From Zarea fungicola (taxonomy: Eukaryota > Ascomycota > Sordariomycetes > Hypocreales > Cordycipitaceae), in the NCBI GenBank assembly GCA_900169235.1, contig FWCC01000021.1, positions 1-64,000 of the forward strand: a stretch of 64,000 bases of DNA. The letters run 5' to 3'. The translations under genes were made by a program, and so were the position numbers. Positions 32,297-43,016 of this stretch are shown here, in pieces (the first letter of the stretch is position 1; every line of letters begins with the position of its first letter). The notes beneath the pieces were generated by a model. It was not told the origin of the DNA, did no database searches, and saw nothing but the letters and a program-made list of their open reading frames with translations.

Positions 32297-32586
32297 TATC
32301 AGTACTCTCTAGTACTGATCAAAGGAGTCTTTTGTAGATGTCGAGTGGGGATGATTTTATAATCAAGAAAGATTATGGCAATGTTGCTGAGGAAAATACT
32401 CTATAGTATGCAAGTTCCCATTGTTTTGTAGTCAGTAGATTGTAGTCTGACAGTGCGTTGTCTATTTGTGGTAGAGATTCCCGACAGTAATTGATTCGTC
32501 TTTCGTTACTATTAACGTTTTGCATACACTGACGGCTGGTCTGTGCGAAATCTCTAGACACTGGGAATCAGGCCAATTTCGGTAGT

Positions 32587-32599
32587 CGGCCTTTTTCGG
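32587..32599 (+). promoter_or_regulatory. Putative cluster regulator site CGG-CCTT-TTT-CGG
   Basis: Lies 291 bp upstream of the NRPS start codon (NRPS is on the minus strand). It is part of TCGGCCTTTTTCGGCC, identical over 16 bases to the site at 36747-36762. An extra CGG at 32580 and a one-mismatch copy (AGG-CCAA-TTT-CGG, 32570-32582) overlap it, so this promoter may bind more than one dimer. Confidence 0.7.
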
Positions 32600-33329
32600 C
32601 CTTCTCCACAGAGCCTTGATCACAGCCGTTTGTTTCAATCTTGCGTTGCCCATTTGGGACCACTTCTTTGCGTCTTCCTTTAATAATAAAGAGCGCTTTA
32701 TTGGCATGGTAGTGCTCTACTTTCGCGCTCAGCTTAATCGGATGGGCAGCTCCATTACGATTGTTTACTGAAGCGCTTCAAGCCGAACCCCTAATTTCAA
32801 TAGCTAAATTAAGAAGGTGATCAGTCGCCGGGCTTAGTAGAGGAGTTGTTTGCTTCATGTTCCCTTCTAATTGAAGCATTTTTAATGTGTAAGAGAAATT
32901 TCAGTGTCAACACAGGAGAGCAATTGAAAGCGGATTTTTTAATAATGCATCATTGTCTTATCTAATCATTCATCTTTTAATTTCAGCAGATCGACATCAG
33001 CAACAAATAACTTTTTTTTTTTCAGTATAAATCTTTCGGTCAATCTTGATAGGCTCAGAAATCTTCTGCAGCAGACAGTCTTCCGGTGGACAGTAGAGTG
33101 TAAAGAGTTTGGCACTGTGAAGGCGGACTACAGCCACTCGTGTGCTACTTCAGTCGCCCTGGAGAACTCTCTGTGTTGACGGGCTGCAAAATGAACGACT
33201 TTCGTCAATAATGCTGATTATAGGACTATTTGTAGAGTTATTGGCTTACGCAACCACTCGACGTGTGGAAAGTCAAGTGAGGGGAATATCTCACGCCTTT
33301 ATTCGAAGTTGTCTGCAAGTAATGGTACC

Positions 33330-33558
33330 CGGTAGTAGCGACGGGCGGTGTNNNNNNNNNNNNNNNNNNNNNNNNNNNNNNNNNNNNNNNNNNNNNNNNN
33401 NNNNNNNNNNNNNNNNNNNNNNNNNNNNNNNNNNNNNNNNNNNNNNNNNNNNNNNNNNNNNNNNNNNNNNNNNNNNNNNNNNNNNNNNNNNNNNNNNNNN
33501 NNNNNNNNNNNNNNNNNNNNNNNNNNNNNNNNNNNNCAACTAAGAACGGCCATGCACC
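33330..33558 (-). rRNA. 18S rRNA fragment ends around an N gap
   Basis: Bases 33330-33351 are the reverse complement of the universal 18S segment containing ACACCGCCCGTCGCTAC. Bases 33537-33558 are the reverse complement of the segment containing GGTGCATGGCCGTTCTTAG. Both are conserved regions of the 3' third of the small-subunit rRNA and lie in the same, minus-strand order as in a real gene. The 185 bases between them are N. Sequence directly outside both 22-base ends is not rRNA. This is a small internal rDNA piece, either inserted in the genome and masked, or an assembly or contamination artefact. Confidence 0.7.
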
Positions 33559-34567
33559 TGTTGCTTCCAGCGCCTTCTTTGCACAACTAAAGTTAGTGAT
33601 CAACTATTGGTCGCTGGCCACATTGGGCAACATGAGACGGACAGACGAGTACAGTCGTTTACCCTAATAAAATTTCTCTTACTTTGAGCCAATAAATGCA
33701 ACAAATGTAACGAACAGTGTCTGTCCTAATCTCGAGCGTCGCGACAAGGTCCCATCCCACCAAGGAGATCTGCCAATTGAAGCATTCCAATTCTACCTTC
33801 ATCACAATAAAAGGCAAAGAGTTTTAAGGCGCTGGCCAATATAATGTTTCAGCACACCCTCATCCTCTCTGTTGCAGGCTTTGTCTAGGCGTGTGGGACA
33901 AGGCTGTGACTTGGGATGGATCATACGATTTTGCAGTTAATTTGGGCCGAGAAGGTCACCTCCTGTAGTAAAGGGGTACTCTCGTATTCAACGCTAGGTC
34001 GACCTCTTTCTCTTCAATTAACTGTCCGCATTCCACATATGACTGCTTCCGGTTCGCCGTGACATTCTCCGATCAGGTCCTGGCGTGCCACAAGATGCCA
34101 GCGGCGGAGTTCGGTTAACTGGACACTGAGCCACCCTCTTCGGCCTTCGGTACATCCCTGCAATTGTAACTAGGTAAGTGAGCCATTTCAATCCAGGCGG
34201 AGATATCCGAGTATTGGCCCGAAGTAGACAGTCAGTCTACTGCTACGTTAATGCAGCCCTATGACGTTTTCCTACTCATTTTTGCTCCGTCAATTCCTCC
34301 GTTCGATGTTCTGGAGGAGAGGCGGTAACGAATCGCCCCATGCATCATTAGGACCCATGAATTGCCACACCGAAAACCGCCATGGAAGTCATCGGAGGCT
34401 AGGCGAATTCGCCATGGCAGAAAAGCCGTATATAAATGACTGCCATGCCTTGCTCACTTTGCAGCTCAGCGATTCTGTTTTGAATTACAAAATCAGCTCA
34501 AAAGCCTTGAACCAAATTTACTAGTCTTTCTAGTTTTAAACGCCTTCTTATTCAACATTCTAGCGAC

Positions 34568-35186
34568 ATGGCGGCTCCTGCAGAAATTTCGGTTAACAAT
34601 CTCAGCGGCCGCTGGAGCATAGTATGCCGAAACTTAGAGCCATAAACATGCCGTTTTTAAGCCTAGGCTAACTAAATTCACTTCACGATAGAACTCGGCG
34701 CTATCTGACTCTTACGATACGATACTGAAAGCTCAAGATGTCAGCTGGCTGACACGCAAGATGGTCACTGCTGGTACCCTCACCTTAACCATTCAGCAAA
34801 TGGTGGACGGAGAGGGTCTGACCCACTTGACCATTGAGTCAAAGAGTAGTACTGGCTTGCCCCCTTCCAAAGAGCAGCGGCTACTGAACAATGAGACGAG
34901 ACATGCAACCCATCCTCTCTTTGGCAAGATTACCGGCCGCACGCAATGGGTCTCACTTGCCGACCTGCCGTCCAAATGGCTCGCAACTGGTTGGGAGGAG
35001 AGTACTACCAAAGTTATTCTGATGACTACAGAACATCTTGATGTTGGCGCCGTAACCTACCAAGCCAACGGCATCGCGGTTATTGGCGGCGCTCGGCATT
35101 ACGTGCGCCACATCGAGGTTCAGAAAGGCACTGAGCGAGTAGAGGCGAAATTGATTTACGACTACCTCAGTCCTTTGGAGGCATAA
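34568..35186 (+). CDS. Small lipocalin-like protein of the cluster
   Basis: Two exons (34568-34621, 34692-35186; 70-nt intron, phase 0) encode 182 residues beginning MAAPAEISVNNLSGRWSI. The start N-L-S-G-R-W, followed by alternating strand-like segments (TLTLTIQQMV, LTHLTIES, GKITGRTQWV, KVILMTTEH, GAVTYQANGIAVIGG, RYVRHIEVQ-like RHYVRHIEVQ, EAKLIYDYL), fits a single calycin/lipocalin beta-barrel. There is no signal peptide, so it is probably cytosolic. Similar small proteins occur in fungal biosynthetic clusters. Lipocalin-like folds serve as pericyclases or cyclases in tetramate pathways (two-domain Fsa2/CghA types). A role as a cyclase or product-binding protein is inferred, not shown. Confidence 0.65.
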
Positions 35187-35437
35187 GTAAAGAATTGAAA
35201 CCCGTCCATGCACTGCCTGCGACCTTTGATACTGAATGATTGCCGTTGGGGATAGTTAGACGCTAGTTAGAAATCTTTTTTACTTGTTAGGGGCAAGACG
35301 ATCAAGAGAAGAATAAAGAGTTACCAGAGCTACCCTTTTTTATGCCTCGCTAACGGCATCTTGCCTCTGAGGCTCCATTTCTCCCGCATGCCGCTTTGCC
35401 TAACTACCCATAGCACACCGGTGAGCCAATGTATACA

Positions 35438-36625
35438 CTAGAGCTCAAGCTCCCCCTCAGCCACCACAAATTCGAGGACGGAATAATCATCGTACGATCC
35501 AGACACTGCTTTAAATTCTGCGTTTAGACGAAGACCTACTGAGGAAGCCAGTTTGCTGAACATGTCGGTGCTTCGTTTTTTGCCGCCCACGAGCATCAAG
35601 AAGATATCCATGCCAACATTTAGCATATTGCGATCCGCGTTCAACATCTCCTCCACCACTAGAATCTTGCTGTCAGCCGCTGCAGCCTCTTTAACTCTTC
35701 GCAGAGCTCGCAGCACATCTTCATCCGTAAAATCGTTGAGAATTCGGCGCAGATGATAAACGCAGGCTCCTCTAAGCTGGACAGGGAAGGGCTGGAGGAC
35801 GTCACCCCCTACAAATTGTATGTCCGTAAGACTGGCATCACAGGTGCTCTTTGTGTGCTCCACAACTCTTGGCAGGTCGTAGAGAGCGCACTTGTTTCCC
35901 GGAATGGAAGGGTTGTTTTTCAGGATGTCTTTTAATGCGAGCCCACTGCTTCCTCCGATATCCACCACGGCCGCCCGAGTACCGACTTGAGCTGCTGGAA
36001 CCCAGCCAAAGTCATAGACACCCTTGAGAGAATACATATTTCCCAAGCTTTTCAAAACGCGGTTGAACTGATTTTGCAAGTTTCCATCCGTTCCCAGAAT
36101 TTCATAGACGCTTGAGCCTGGATAGCCCATGGCCATACCGAATGGTGTGACTGTCGCATCCTTTGGTGAAGCCAATCCATGTGTGCGGAAATAGGTAGGC
36201 AGCTGTGCCAGGGGGCGCAGTAGCATGTCGAAGACATGCAGAACTAGGCCGGCCTCCAGGGTATCGGATTTGTAAAGTCGGGATTTGTGAGTGTGTGCCA
36301 CATAGGCAGGTGATGGCGTTGAAAGTACCCCGGCGACAGACAGCTGTAAGATGAATCGTTCCAGGATCTCTTGCTCACCATGCACTTTCATCGCAAGATC
36401 TGCAATAGCAATGTTCCCCTCATCCGGGATGTTGTCAAAGATTTTGTAATCAATAAGGATTTTGATAAGTGCAAATTCGCCAATAGCATAACCGTATAAA
36501 CCGACGTGCTGATATGCGTCACGCAATTGTGCGGCGAGTTGTTGGTTCTCGTTCATTTTTCCGGTACTTGCAATGACACCACAGCATGTACGATTAAGAG
36601 AGATGCAACACCTATTCTTGGACAA
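35438..36625 (-). CDS. O-methyltransferase-fold protein, possible pericyclase
   Basis: A 395-residue intronless protein of the COMT-like class. The N-terminal ~130 residues form the winged-helix dimerisation part (IADLAMKVHGEQEILERF). The SAM-binding motif is VVDIGGSSGLALKDIL, followed by YDLPRVVE and GGDVLQPFP. The usual catalytic segment L-R-x-I-L-H-D-W reads here YHLRRILNDFTDEDVLRAL, so the general-base His is replaced by Asn. That change is compatible with loss of O-methylation. OMT-fold enzymes such as LepI and IccD act as pericyclases in PKS-NRPS 2-pyridone pathways. Its promoter, shared with the P450-reductase gene, carries a cluster-type site. O-methylation remains possible. Confidence 0.85.
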   Translation of the reverse strand: MSKNRCCISLNRTCCGVIASTGKMNENQQLAAQLRDAYQHVGLYGYAIGEFALIKILIDYKIFDNIPDEGNIAIADLAMKVHGEQEILERFILQLSVAGVLSTPSPAYVAHTHKSRLYKSDTLEAGLVLHVFDMLLRPLAQLPTYFRTHGLASPKDATVTPFGMAMGYPGSSVYEILGTDGNLQNQFNRVLKSLGNMYSLKGVYDFGWVPAAQVGTRAAVVDIGGSSGLALKDILKNNPSIPGNKCALYDLPRVVEHTKSTCDASLTDIQFVGGDVLQPFPVQLRGACVYHLRRILNDFTDEDVLRALRRVKEAAAADSKILVVEEMLNADRNMLNVGMDIFLMLVGGKKRSTDMFSKLASSVGLRLNAEFKAVSGSYDDYSVLEFVVAEGELEL

Positions 36626-37055
36626 TAAATCGCAGACATTGAAAATGACTAGTTATTTAAAACGATCAACGTGCGCGTCATTGCTTATGAGGCACTTGGT
36701 ATGCCTGATTTGTGTCAGGGCTAAATCGTGTCAAGATTCGGACCTTTCGGCCTTTTTCGGCCATCACAAACCATGCTAGCCAACCAAATGCTTCTCGAAG
36801 AACTCGTAAGCCGTAATATTCTCGGATCTTTTACTTAAATTTAGATATTTCGGTGTATTATCAGCCTTTGTAACATCTGACCCTACCTAATTGATTTGCC
36901 AGTCCCCGACTTTCAGAACAAGAGGTGGTACGGCGTCTCGACACTGCAGTAAGGTAGACGTGGACAAAACAAGCTACGTCCCACCCGTCATTACAGACCA
37001 CTGCAAATTTACACTTTGCTATATTGAAAGAAGTGCAATCGCTAAGACATCGAAA
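36626..37055. promoter_or_regulatory. Shared divergent promoter of OMT-like and P450-CPR genes
   Basis: The 430 bp between the two start codons contains three CGG triplets in tandem at 36739-36760, including the exact CGG-N4-TTT-CGG site. No gene lies inside. Confidence 0.65.
36748..36760 (+). promoter_or_regulatory. Putative cluster regulator site CGG-CCTT-TTT-CGG
   Basis: Same 13-mer as at 32587-32599, 123 bp from the OMT-like start codon and 296 bp from the P450-CPR start codon. A third CGG (36739-36741) precedes it by six bases. Confidence 0.7.
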
Positions 37056-40000
37056 ATGGAAACAATTCCAGAGCCACGAGGCTGGCCAATCCTGGGTCAT
37101 GCCATAGGCTGGATCGACAGCGAAAATCCCACGGCTTCATTTGTGTCACTGGCCCGACGATATGGTTAGCATATTGCTAGTTATTTTACTAATTTTCTCC
37201 ATTCTAGTTCAACTGACAGTTGATCTCAGGTGAAATTTATAGATTACGGCTGCTTGGCGTCCCCATCACGTTTTGTTCACACCATGAACTGATACAAGAA
37301 CTATGTGACGAGAAGCGGTTTAGAAAAGTCCCGTCTGGTGTAATGAAAGAGCTCAGATCAGCTGCGAACGATGGATTGATAACTGTAATAGCCCTCCACA
37401 CTTTGTTTACCTGGATTGCTCAGCTTTAACAAACCATCAGGCCTATCTAGACGAGGAGAATTGGGGAGTAGCACATCGCATCCTAATGCCTGCATTCGGC
37501 CAGGCCGCTATTCGTAGCATGTTTGATGACATGCACGATATAGCGTCGCAACTTGCCATGAAATGGGCAAGGCTGGGAAAGAATGAGCCCTTTAGTCCCT
37601 CTGAGGACTTTACCCGCCTCGCGATGGATACCCTGGCGCTCTGTTCCATGGACTACAGATTCAATAGCTTCTACAACACAGAGAGACACCCCTTTCTTCA
37701 GGCCATGACGCGAGTTCTACGCACCTCCAGGTACCGTGCAAGGCGCGGCACAAGCGCTATCATGAATATGTACTATCGAACCGAGACATTGCAGTACTTT
37801 CAAGATATATCCTATTTACGGAAACTTTCTGACGATCTTATCTCTGCTCGTGTGGATAATCCTGCAGAGAGAAAGGATCTAGTCGATGCTATGCTAAACG
37901 GCATTGACTCGATGACCGGAAAGAAAATGACAGGAAAAAGCATCACAGATAACACACTGAGTTTCTTAGTTGCAGGTCACGAAACAACGGCCGGACTGCT
38001 TTCTTTTACTCTTTACTACCTTACAAAATCCCCAAAGGTATATCTGAGAGCCCAAAGGGAAGTTGACAATGTTATAGGTGAGGGCCAGATCAAACCCGGG
38101 CATCTTTCGAAGCTTCCATATATAACAGCTGTGAGTTTCGGCCGTTGATGCCCTCGTTGTTCTAACTGACCAAAATGTGTACAGATCTTGCGTGAAGTTC
38201 TTCGACTCGAGCCGCCTCTGCCTGTTTTTGCTGTGAAGCCATACCGTGATGTTATAATTGGAAAAAACTACAAGATAGGCAAAGATGAATCTTGTGTCAT
38301 TTTGTTGCAAAGCGCCCACCGAGATATCAATGTTTACGGTGCTGATGCAGAAGCATTCAAGCCGGAACGCATGCTTGACGAGAATTTTGAGCAACTTCCA
38401 CCGGGATCTTTCAAGCCTTTCGGCAATGGTCAAAGAGCATGCATTGGCCGACATTTTGCTTTCCAAGAAGCAACTCTGATGCTGTCCATGCTACTGCAGA
38501 ACTTTAATATTGTTCTGGATGATCCGGAATATCAGCTGCAGTATAATGCCACTCTTACGATGAAGCCCAAAAACTTCAAAATCCGTGCTCACTTACGCAC
38601 TGGCCTCACACCAACTGCTCTGCAGCATCGATTAATGGGAAGGCCAGTTGACTTGTCGTTGAATAATATGCAACAAATGTCTGCCGGTGGCAACTCTGGA
38701 GCCGATGGTAAGCCCTTAACAATTCTTTATGGTTCCAATAGCGGGACCTGCGAGAGCTTAGCTCAGCTTCTTGCTGCACATGCTCTATCGCAAGGGTTCA
38801 GCGCACAGAGTGTTGAGAGCCTCGACTCTGCACGGGGCCGATTACCATTTGACCACCCCATAGTCATTATCACCACTTCATATGATGGCCAGCCGACCGA
38901 AAATGCGAAGCGTTTTGTGTCATGGCTCGAGGAAATGGCAATGATGACCGATTCACTAGCCCAGACTCGATATGCCATATTTGGACTTGGTAACCGCGAT
39001 TGGGTCTCGACATTTCACAAGATTCCAAAACTGATCGATAACAAGCTTCAGAAGGCTGGTGCAAGGCGGCTGGTGCCGTTATGTCTCAACGATGTGGGGA
39101 GTTGTGAGATATTTTCTACTTTTGAAACATGGGAAGACGAAATTTTGTGGCCTACTCTTCATAAACTGCACGGTACAAACAGTGAAACACTATCCAGTAG
39201 CAATGGATTTGCATCGGATTTTGATTTCTTCAGGTCCAGGGCAATAGCCTTGCGCCATCATGTTTCAGCAGCGACTGTTATAACAACTCAAGTGTTGACA
39301 AAAGCAACCGAGCCGCTGAAGAAGCATATTGAAATTTTACTTCCAAAGGGTATGAGATATCGGACCGGTGACTACCTTACTATACTCCCAGTGAACCCAC
39401 AGCAGACAATCTTGAGAGTTCTTCGGCATTTTGACATTCCCAATGAATTCAGGATCATGATTGGTTCTCAGCAGACTACTACAGTGGAAACTTCCATCGC
39501 ACTTTCTGATATACTCGAGTCCTGGGTAGAGCTGAGCCGGTGCGCAACAAAGAGGGGTATATCGGCTTTAGTGGCAGCTACACAAGACGTACATACCAAA
39601 AAAGAGCTACAAAGCCTCCTCTCGACTGCCTACCACACCAAGGTTGTGGCTAGTAATATTTCTATTCTCGATCTACTGGAAAGATTTCCAAAAGTGGCTC
39701 TGCCGATAGAGTCATTTCTAAGACTTCTTCCGCCAATGAGGCTAAGATGCTAGTAAGTTTCTCCTATTCTCCGGGAGAATTTGGAATTGTTTTGTAACCA
39801 CAATGTGCGCTAGTTCGCTGTCATCATCACCACTCTGGAAACCAGATACTGCAACTCTCACATTTTCTGTCTTGGATGTCCTATCGACCTCTCACAATGG
39901 CCGTCATATCGGAGTTGGCAGCTCATTTCTTAACAGCATACAACCCGGGCAAAACCTCCATGTGTCAGTACGACCCGCTCATGAAGCCTTACATCTTCCG

Positions 40001-40489
40001 AGTGATGTAACGTCGACACCTGTTTTCATGATTGGCGCCGGTTCTGGAATTGCTCCATTCCGTGGTTTTATTCAAGAGCGGGCATGTCAACTTGCAATAG
40101 GTATAAAACTGGCGCCAGCATTACTATTTTATGGCTGCCGAGAACCTGGATGCGATGATCTTTACAGTGAGGAGCTTGCCATGTGGGAGACTGCTGGGGC
40201 CATGGTGCTTAAATCTGCCTACAGCCGCACCCCTGAGTATTCAAAAGGCCACAAATATGTCCAACACATACTATGGGCGGAGAGAATCATCGTACAACAG
40301 TTTTGGCAAGCTGGTGCTAGATTTTATATTTGTGGTTCTAAAGAGTTGTGCTCTGACGTCACCAAAATTATGGTGAAGATACATTTTGAGGCAGCTCAAC
40401 AGCAGGGCCAGAAAACGACGAAGGATGAGATTGAATCCTGGTGGGAGTCTCTCAGAAATGTGAGGTACGTTATGGAGGCATTTAATTAA
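37056..40489 (+). CDS. Self-sufficient P450-reductase fusion (CYP505/BM3-like)
   Basis: Five exons (37056-37164, 37230-37384, 37441-38130, 38185-39752, 39814-40489) give 1065 residues, the usual length of P450foxy/BM3 proteins. The P450 half has FLVAGHETTAG (helix I), REVLR (ExxR) and the heme loop FGNGQRACIG. A linker leads to the FMN domain (LTILYGSNSGTCESLAQLL), then the FAD part with RCYSLSSSP and the NADPH part with FMIGAGSGIAPFRGF and FYGCREPGCDDLY. There is no N-terminal membrane anchor, so it is probably cytosolic. Such fusions hydroxylate fatty-acyl-like chains and need only NADPH and O2. In this cluster it is the only P450 and likely oxidises the polyketide chain or the released product. 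Expression is presumably tied to the OMT-like gene through the common promoter. Confidence 0.93.
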
Positions 40490-41201
40490 AATGCTCGATC
40501 TTCATGTGTTCAATTTCAGATGTATTGGAATTTATATTGCTGCAATATATGAATGCATTTAGACGTATAAAAGTACAGCACCAAGCAAGTTTGGCCTGTA
40601 CTCCTAAGTTGCCACTTTGCCCGAGTCGAGCTCCTAAGTAGCTGATAGGAGTTTCAGTCGCCGTTTTCTCCCCCTCGCTAGACTCCGAACTTGCGAGGTT
40701 AACTGCCCTGCAGGTACTAGGCCAATTGGAAAGTAGTCAGCACGACGGCGGCGATACATGTCGAAGAATGGAACACCCGATTGAGCTAGTAGGTCCGTGG
40801 AACGTGACGGTCTCAATACCAAAGCAGTGAAGCGCATACAGATGGGGAAAAGCTGTCCTAAATTTTTTAAATTCATTAATAAAAGTATTGCATTCGATAT
40901 CTCGTCGACATGACAATACTAGAAATAATGACTAGGCTTTTATATCCTCGGTTACGAACCAAGTCCAAAGCATCAGCTGCTTATCTCTAAAATCAATCCG
41001 AGCGGCAGCAGTCGCTTACAAAGCTGCTTTGGGGTCGATTTTTACTATAGGCTGTTGATAAAGTTGAAAGTACGGTGCGCCATAGACAACTTGTTAGTAC
41101 TATGTAGAATAATACAATAGAACCTGCAGCAAGAGGCAGCTTCTATATCATTCAATTATTCTCTGCCTTGGTATCTCGAAGCGCAAATTTTGCTTCTGCC
41201 A
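40490..41201. other. Intergenic between convergent genes
   Basis: This stretch separates the P450-CPR and methyltransferase gene ends. A minus-strand frame at 40634-40876 (80 codons, rich in Arg and Leu) has no recognised relatives and is probably chance or a relic. Confidence 0.45.
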
Positions 41202-42616
41202 TCACTGAAGAGGTTTATTACACCACAGATCAATGTCGAGCCAGTTGTGATCGACCGGAAATTGGAACAAGACTTTCCTTCCGCCAAAGAGATCAGCACG
41301 GTAGAAGATTGCGTCCATGGCCCCACGCTGCGATCGCTGCCTGGCCCAACTTATGCTAACTCTGAATCCAGCTTCTTGTGCAATGGAATCAAGGTCCAGT
41401 GGTGAAAGGGAAGGGCATCTTTCACTGCAATGTCGTACCGCGGATAACCAGCTTAATTGGGGCGAATCGTTACCGAGGGAGTCGATAATATGGCGCTCTA
41501 GGACCGTTTTGCTATAGGTAATATTCTGCACGGCTAGAAATTCAGCGGTAGTAGTTTTTAACTCCAGAAGCAGCGTTTTCTTGTCCAATTGCTGTTGTGC
41601 AAAGTCGATCCAAGTGTCAATTCCAAAATCGTGAATTTCGTAGCGCTTTTGCGGGCTAGCTGCCTCTAGTGTGTTTTCTTCAAAGCTTCGAACATGTATA
41701 ACGGCAGAATATCGATATTTAGAGAGCTCATTCGTTGCGTGGATCATTTTTGGCCGTATCTCCACATGATTGATGCGATTGGGAAATAAAATAGGAAGGC
41801 CTGTAAAAAATGCAGGATCAACTAGCAACTCAGCTTGCGATTTTTTCAATTCCTCTCGCAATTGAATCTTGGTAGCATCGTCTCCGTAGTTTTCAAGAAC
41901 CTTGCTCACTAGAAACTCTTTTTCCAGTGCAAAGGATCGGACATCGCCAAAGAATATTGTTCGCACATTTTCAAGCTGAAGAATTCCCTGTATTACCTTT
42001 CTCAGATAAGCTCGACTAGGAAAACACTGAGTAACAGAGTTGATCACGACGACATTTGTAGCTTCTGATCCTTTTGCAAGGTGCAGATCTGTTGCTGCGC
42101 CTTGGTAGACGTTCACTTTCTCGCTAATTGCAGGGTTGGACTTTGCAGTAGCAACCACGAAGTCGACGGCCTTACAGGATATCTCAAGTCCGATGTAGGA
42201 CTGTACACTTGGGGCTAGGTTGAAGAGGATCATGCCAGAGCCTGTGCCGAGCTCAAGAACGTTGATAGTCTCACCACCATCGCTGTTGAGGACACTCGCT
42301 ACTGTTTCGTCAAGCCACTCCTCCATTTCCGCTTTATCAAGTGGTTTACCATCGTATGCTGAATTCCATCCGATAAAATCTCGGCCCACAACTTCGAGCT
42401 GTGCCTTTTCGCTGATTTTAGAGTAGACCCGTCTGTCATAAATAGTCTCCCAGAGTCGAACCTGCTCTTTTTCGCGTTCACTATCAAGTTCCGGGGGTAC
42501 TGGTTCTCTAATTATTAATTCTCAGCCTATGCTTTTGGTTGGGCTTTGTTGTTTTGACCGGGGAAGTCGGCATACTCCTCTCGATGCACGCGATGGCGGA
42601 ATGACAACGCCGTCAT
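41202..42616 (-). CDS. Stand-alone methyltransferase resembling NRPS N-MT domains
   Basis: Exon 1 (42616-42559) and exon 2 (42505-41202), separated by a 53-nt intron, encode 453 residues starting MTALSFRHRVHREEYADF. The SAM-binding motif VLELGTGSGMILFNL, YIGLEIS, VVVINSVTQCF and especially FFGDVRSFAL are the signature of the methyltransferase domains embedded in NRPS modules, here as a free protein. In equisetin-type pathways a separate N-methyltransferase (EqxD/Fsa4) methylates the tetramate nitrogen. This enzyme is therefore a good candidate for N-methylation of the PKS-NRPS product or of an NRPS-bound amino acid. It is divergent from the enoyl-reductase gene, with a cluster-type site in the shared promoter. 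Confidence 0.82.
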
Positions 42617-43016
42617 TTTGAGGTAACGTAAATAGGCAAGGTCTGCAGATTTTCGCAAATGTTGAAGTTCAAACACCGCCCAGAGATCGAGGACTGATAA
42701 GACAGAGCTAAAATATTAAAAAAAAAACGTTCCATTACAGTATCCATGTTAAAATAATGCCATTTTTTTCCGATGATGAGGGACCCTGGGTTCGACGCAG
42801 AGCTGGCGATTGAACTGCAGGGTAGTAGCTTTCGGAGAATTTCGGACTTGAAACGATAGGCGATCGGGCCTTGTTATGTTCTTATGCGTAGACGCTCGAA
42901 AAGAAGAGTGTCACTAGTGATTTTGAAATTGGATTTAGTATTAGAAAATCGCATTGTTTGGAATGTCGATGATCTTAGCATACATACTCCATACCAATAC
43001 GTCTACCGGCTGAGTC
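42617..43016. promoter_or_regulatory. Shared divergent promoter of methyltransferase and enoyl reductase
   Basis: Exactly 400 bp between the start codons, without a gene, carrying one CGG-N4-TTT-CGG site near its middle. Confidence 0.65.
42833..42845 (+). promoter_or_regulatory. Putative cluster regulator site CGG-AGAA-TTT-CGG
   Basis: Lies 217 bp from the methyltransferase start and 172 bp from the enoyl-reductase start, so it can serve both genes. It fits the consensus CGG-M-S-W-W-TTT-CGG derived from the five sites. Confidence 0.65.

Larger units (their letters stand above)
32297..34567. other. Long intergenic region with 18S rRNA fragments and an N gap
   Basis: Contains the NRPS promoter with its CGG-N7-CGG site, a 185-base N gap at 33352-33536 bordered by 18S rRNA sequence, and about 1 kb of sequence with no supported gene. 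A 13-nt match to the universal rRNA segment TCCGTCAATTCCT occurs near 34287, but the surrounding bases do not match rRNA. Confidence 0.6.

Noticed and set aside
33142..33603. Open frames crossing the N gap
   Set aside because: They consist mostly of unknown residues and exist only because N codons contain no stops.
34285..34300. Short match to the universal rRNA segment TCCGTCAATTCCT
   Set aside because: Only 13 bases match and the flanks are not rRNA; probably chance, though it lies near the 18S fragment.
40634..40876. 80-codon Arg-rich minus-strand frame downstream of the P450-CPR gene
   Set aside because: No relatives recognised and it lies between convergent gene ends.
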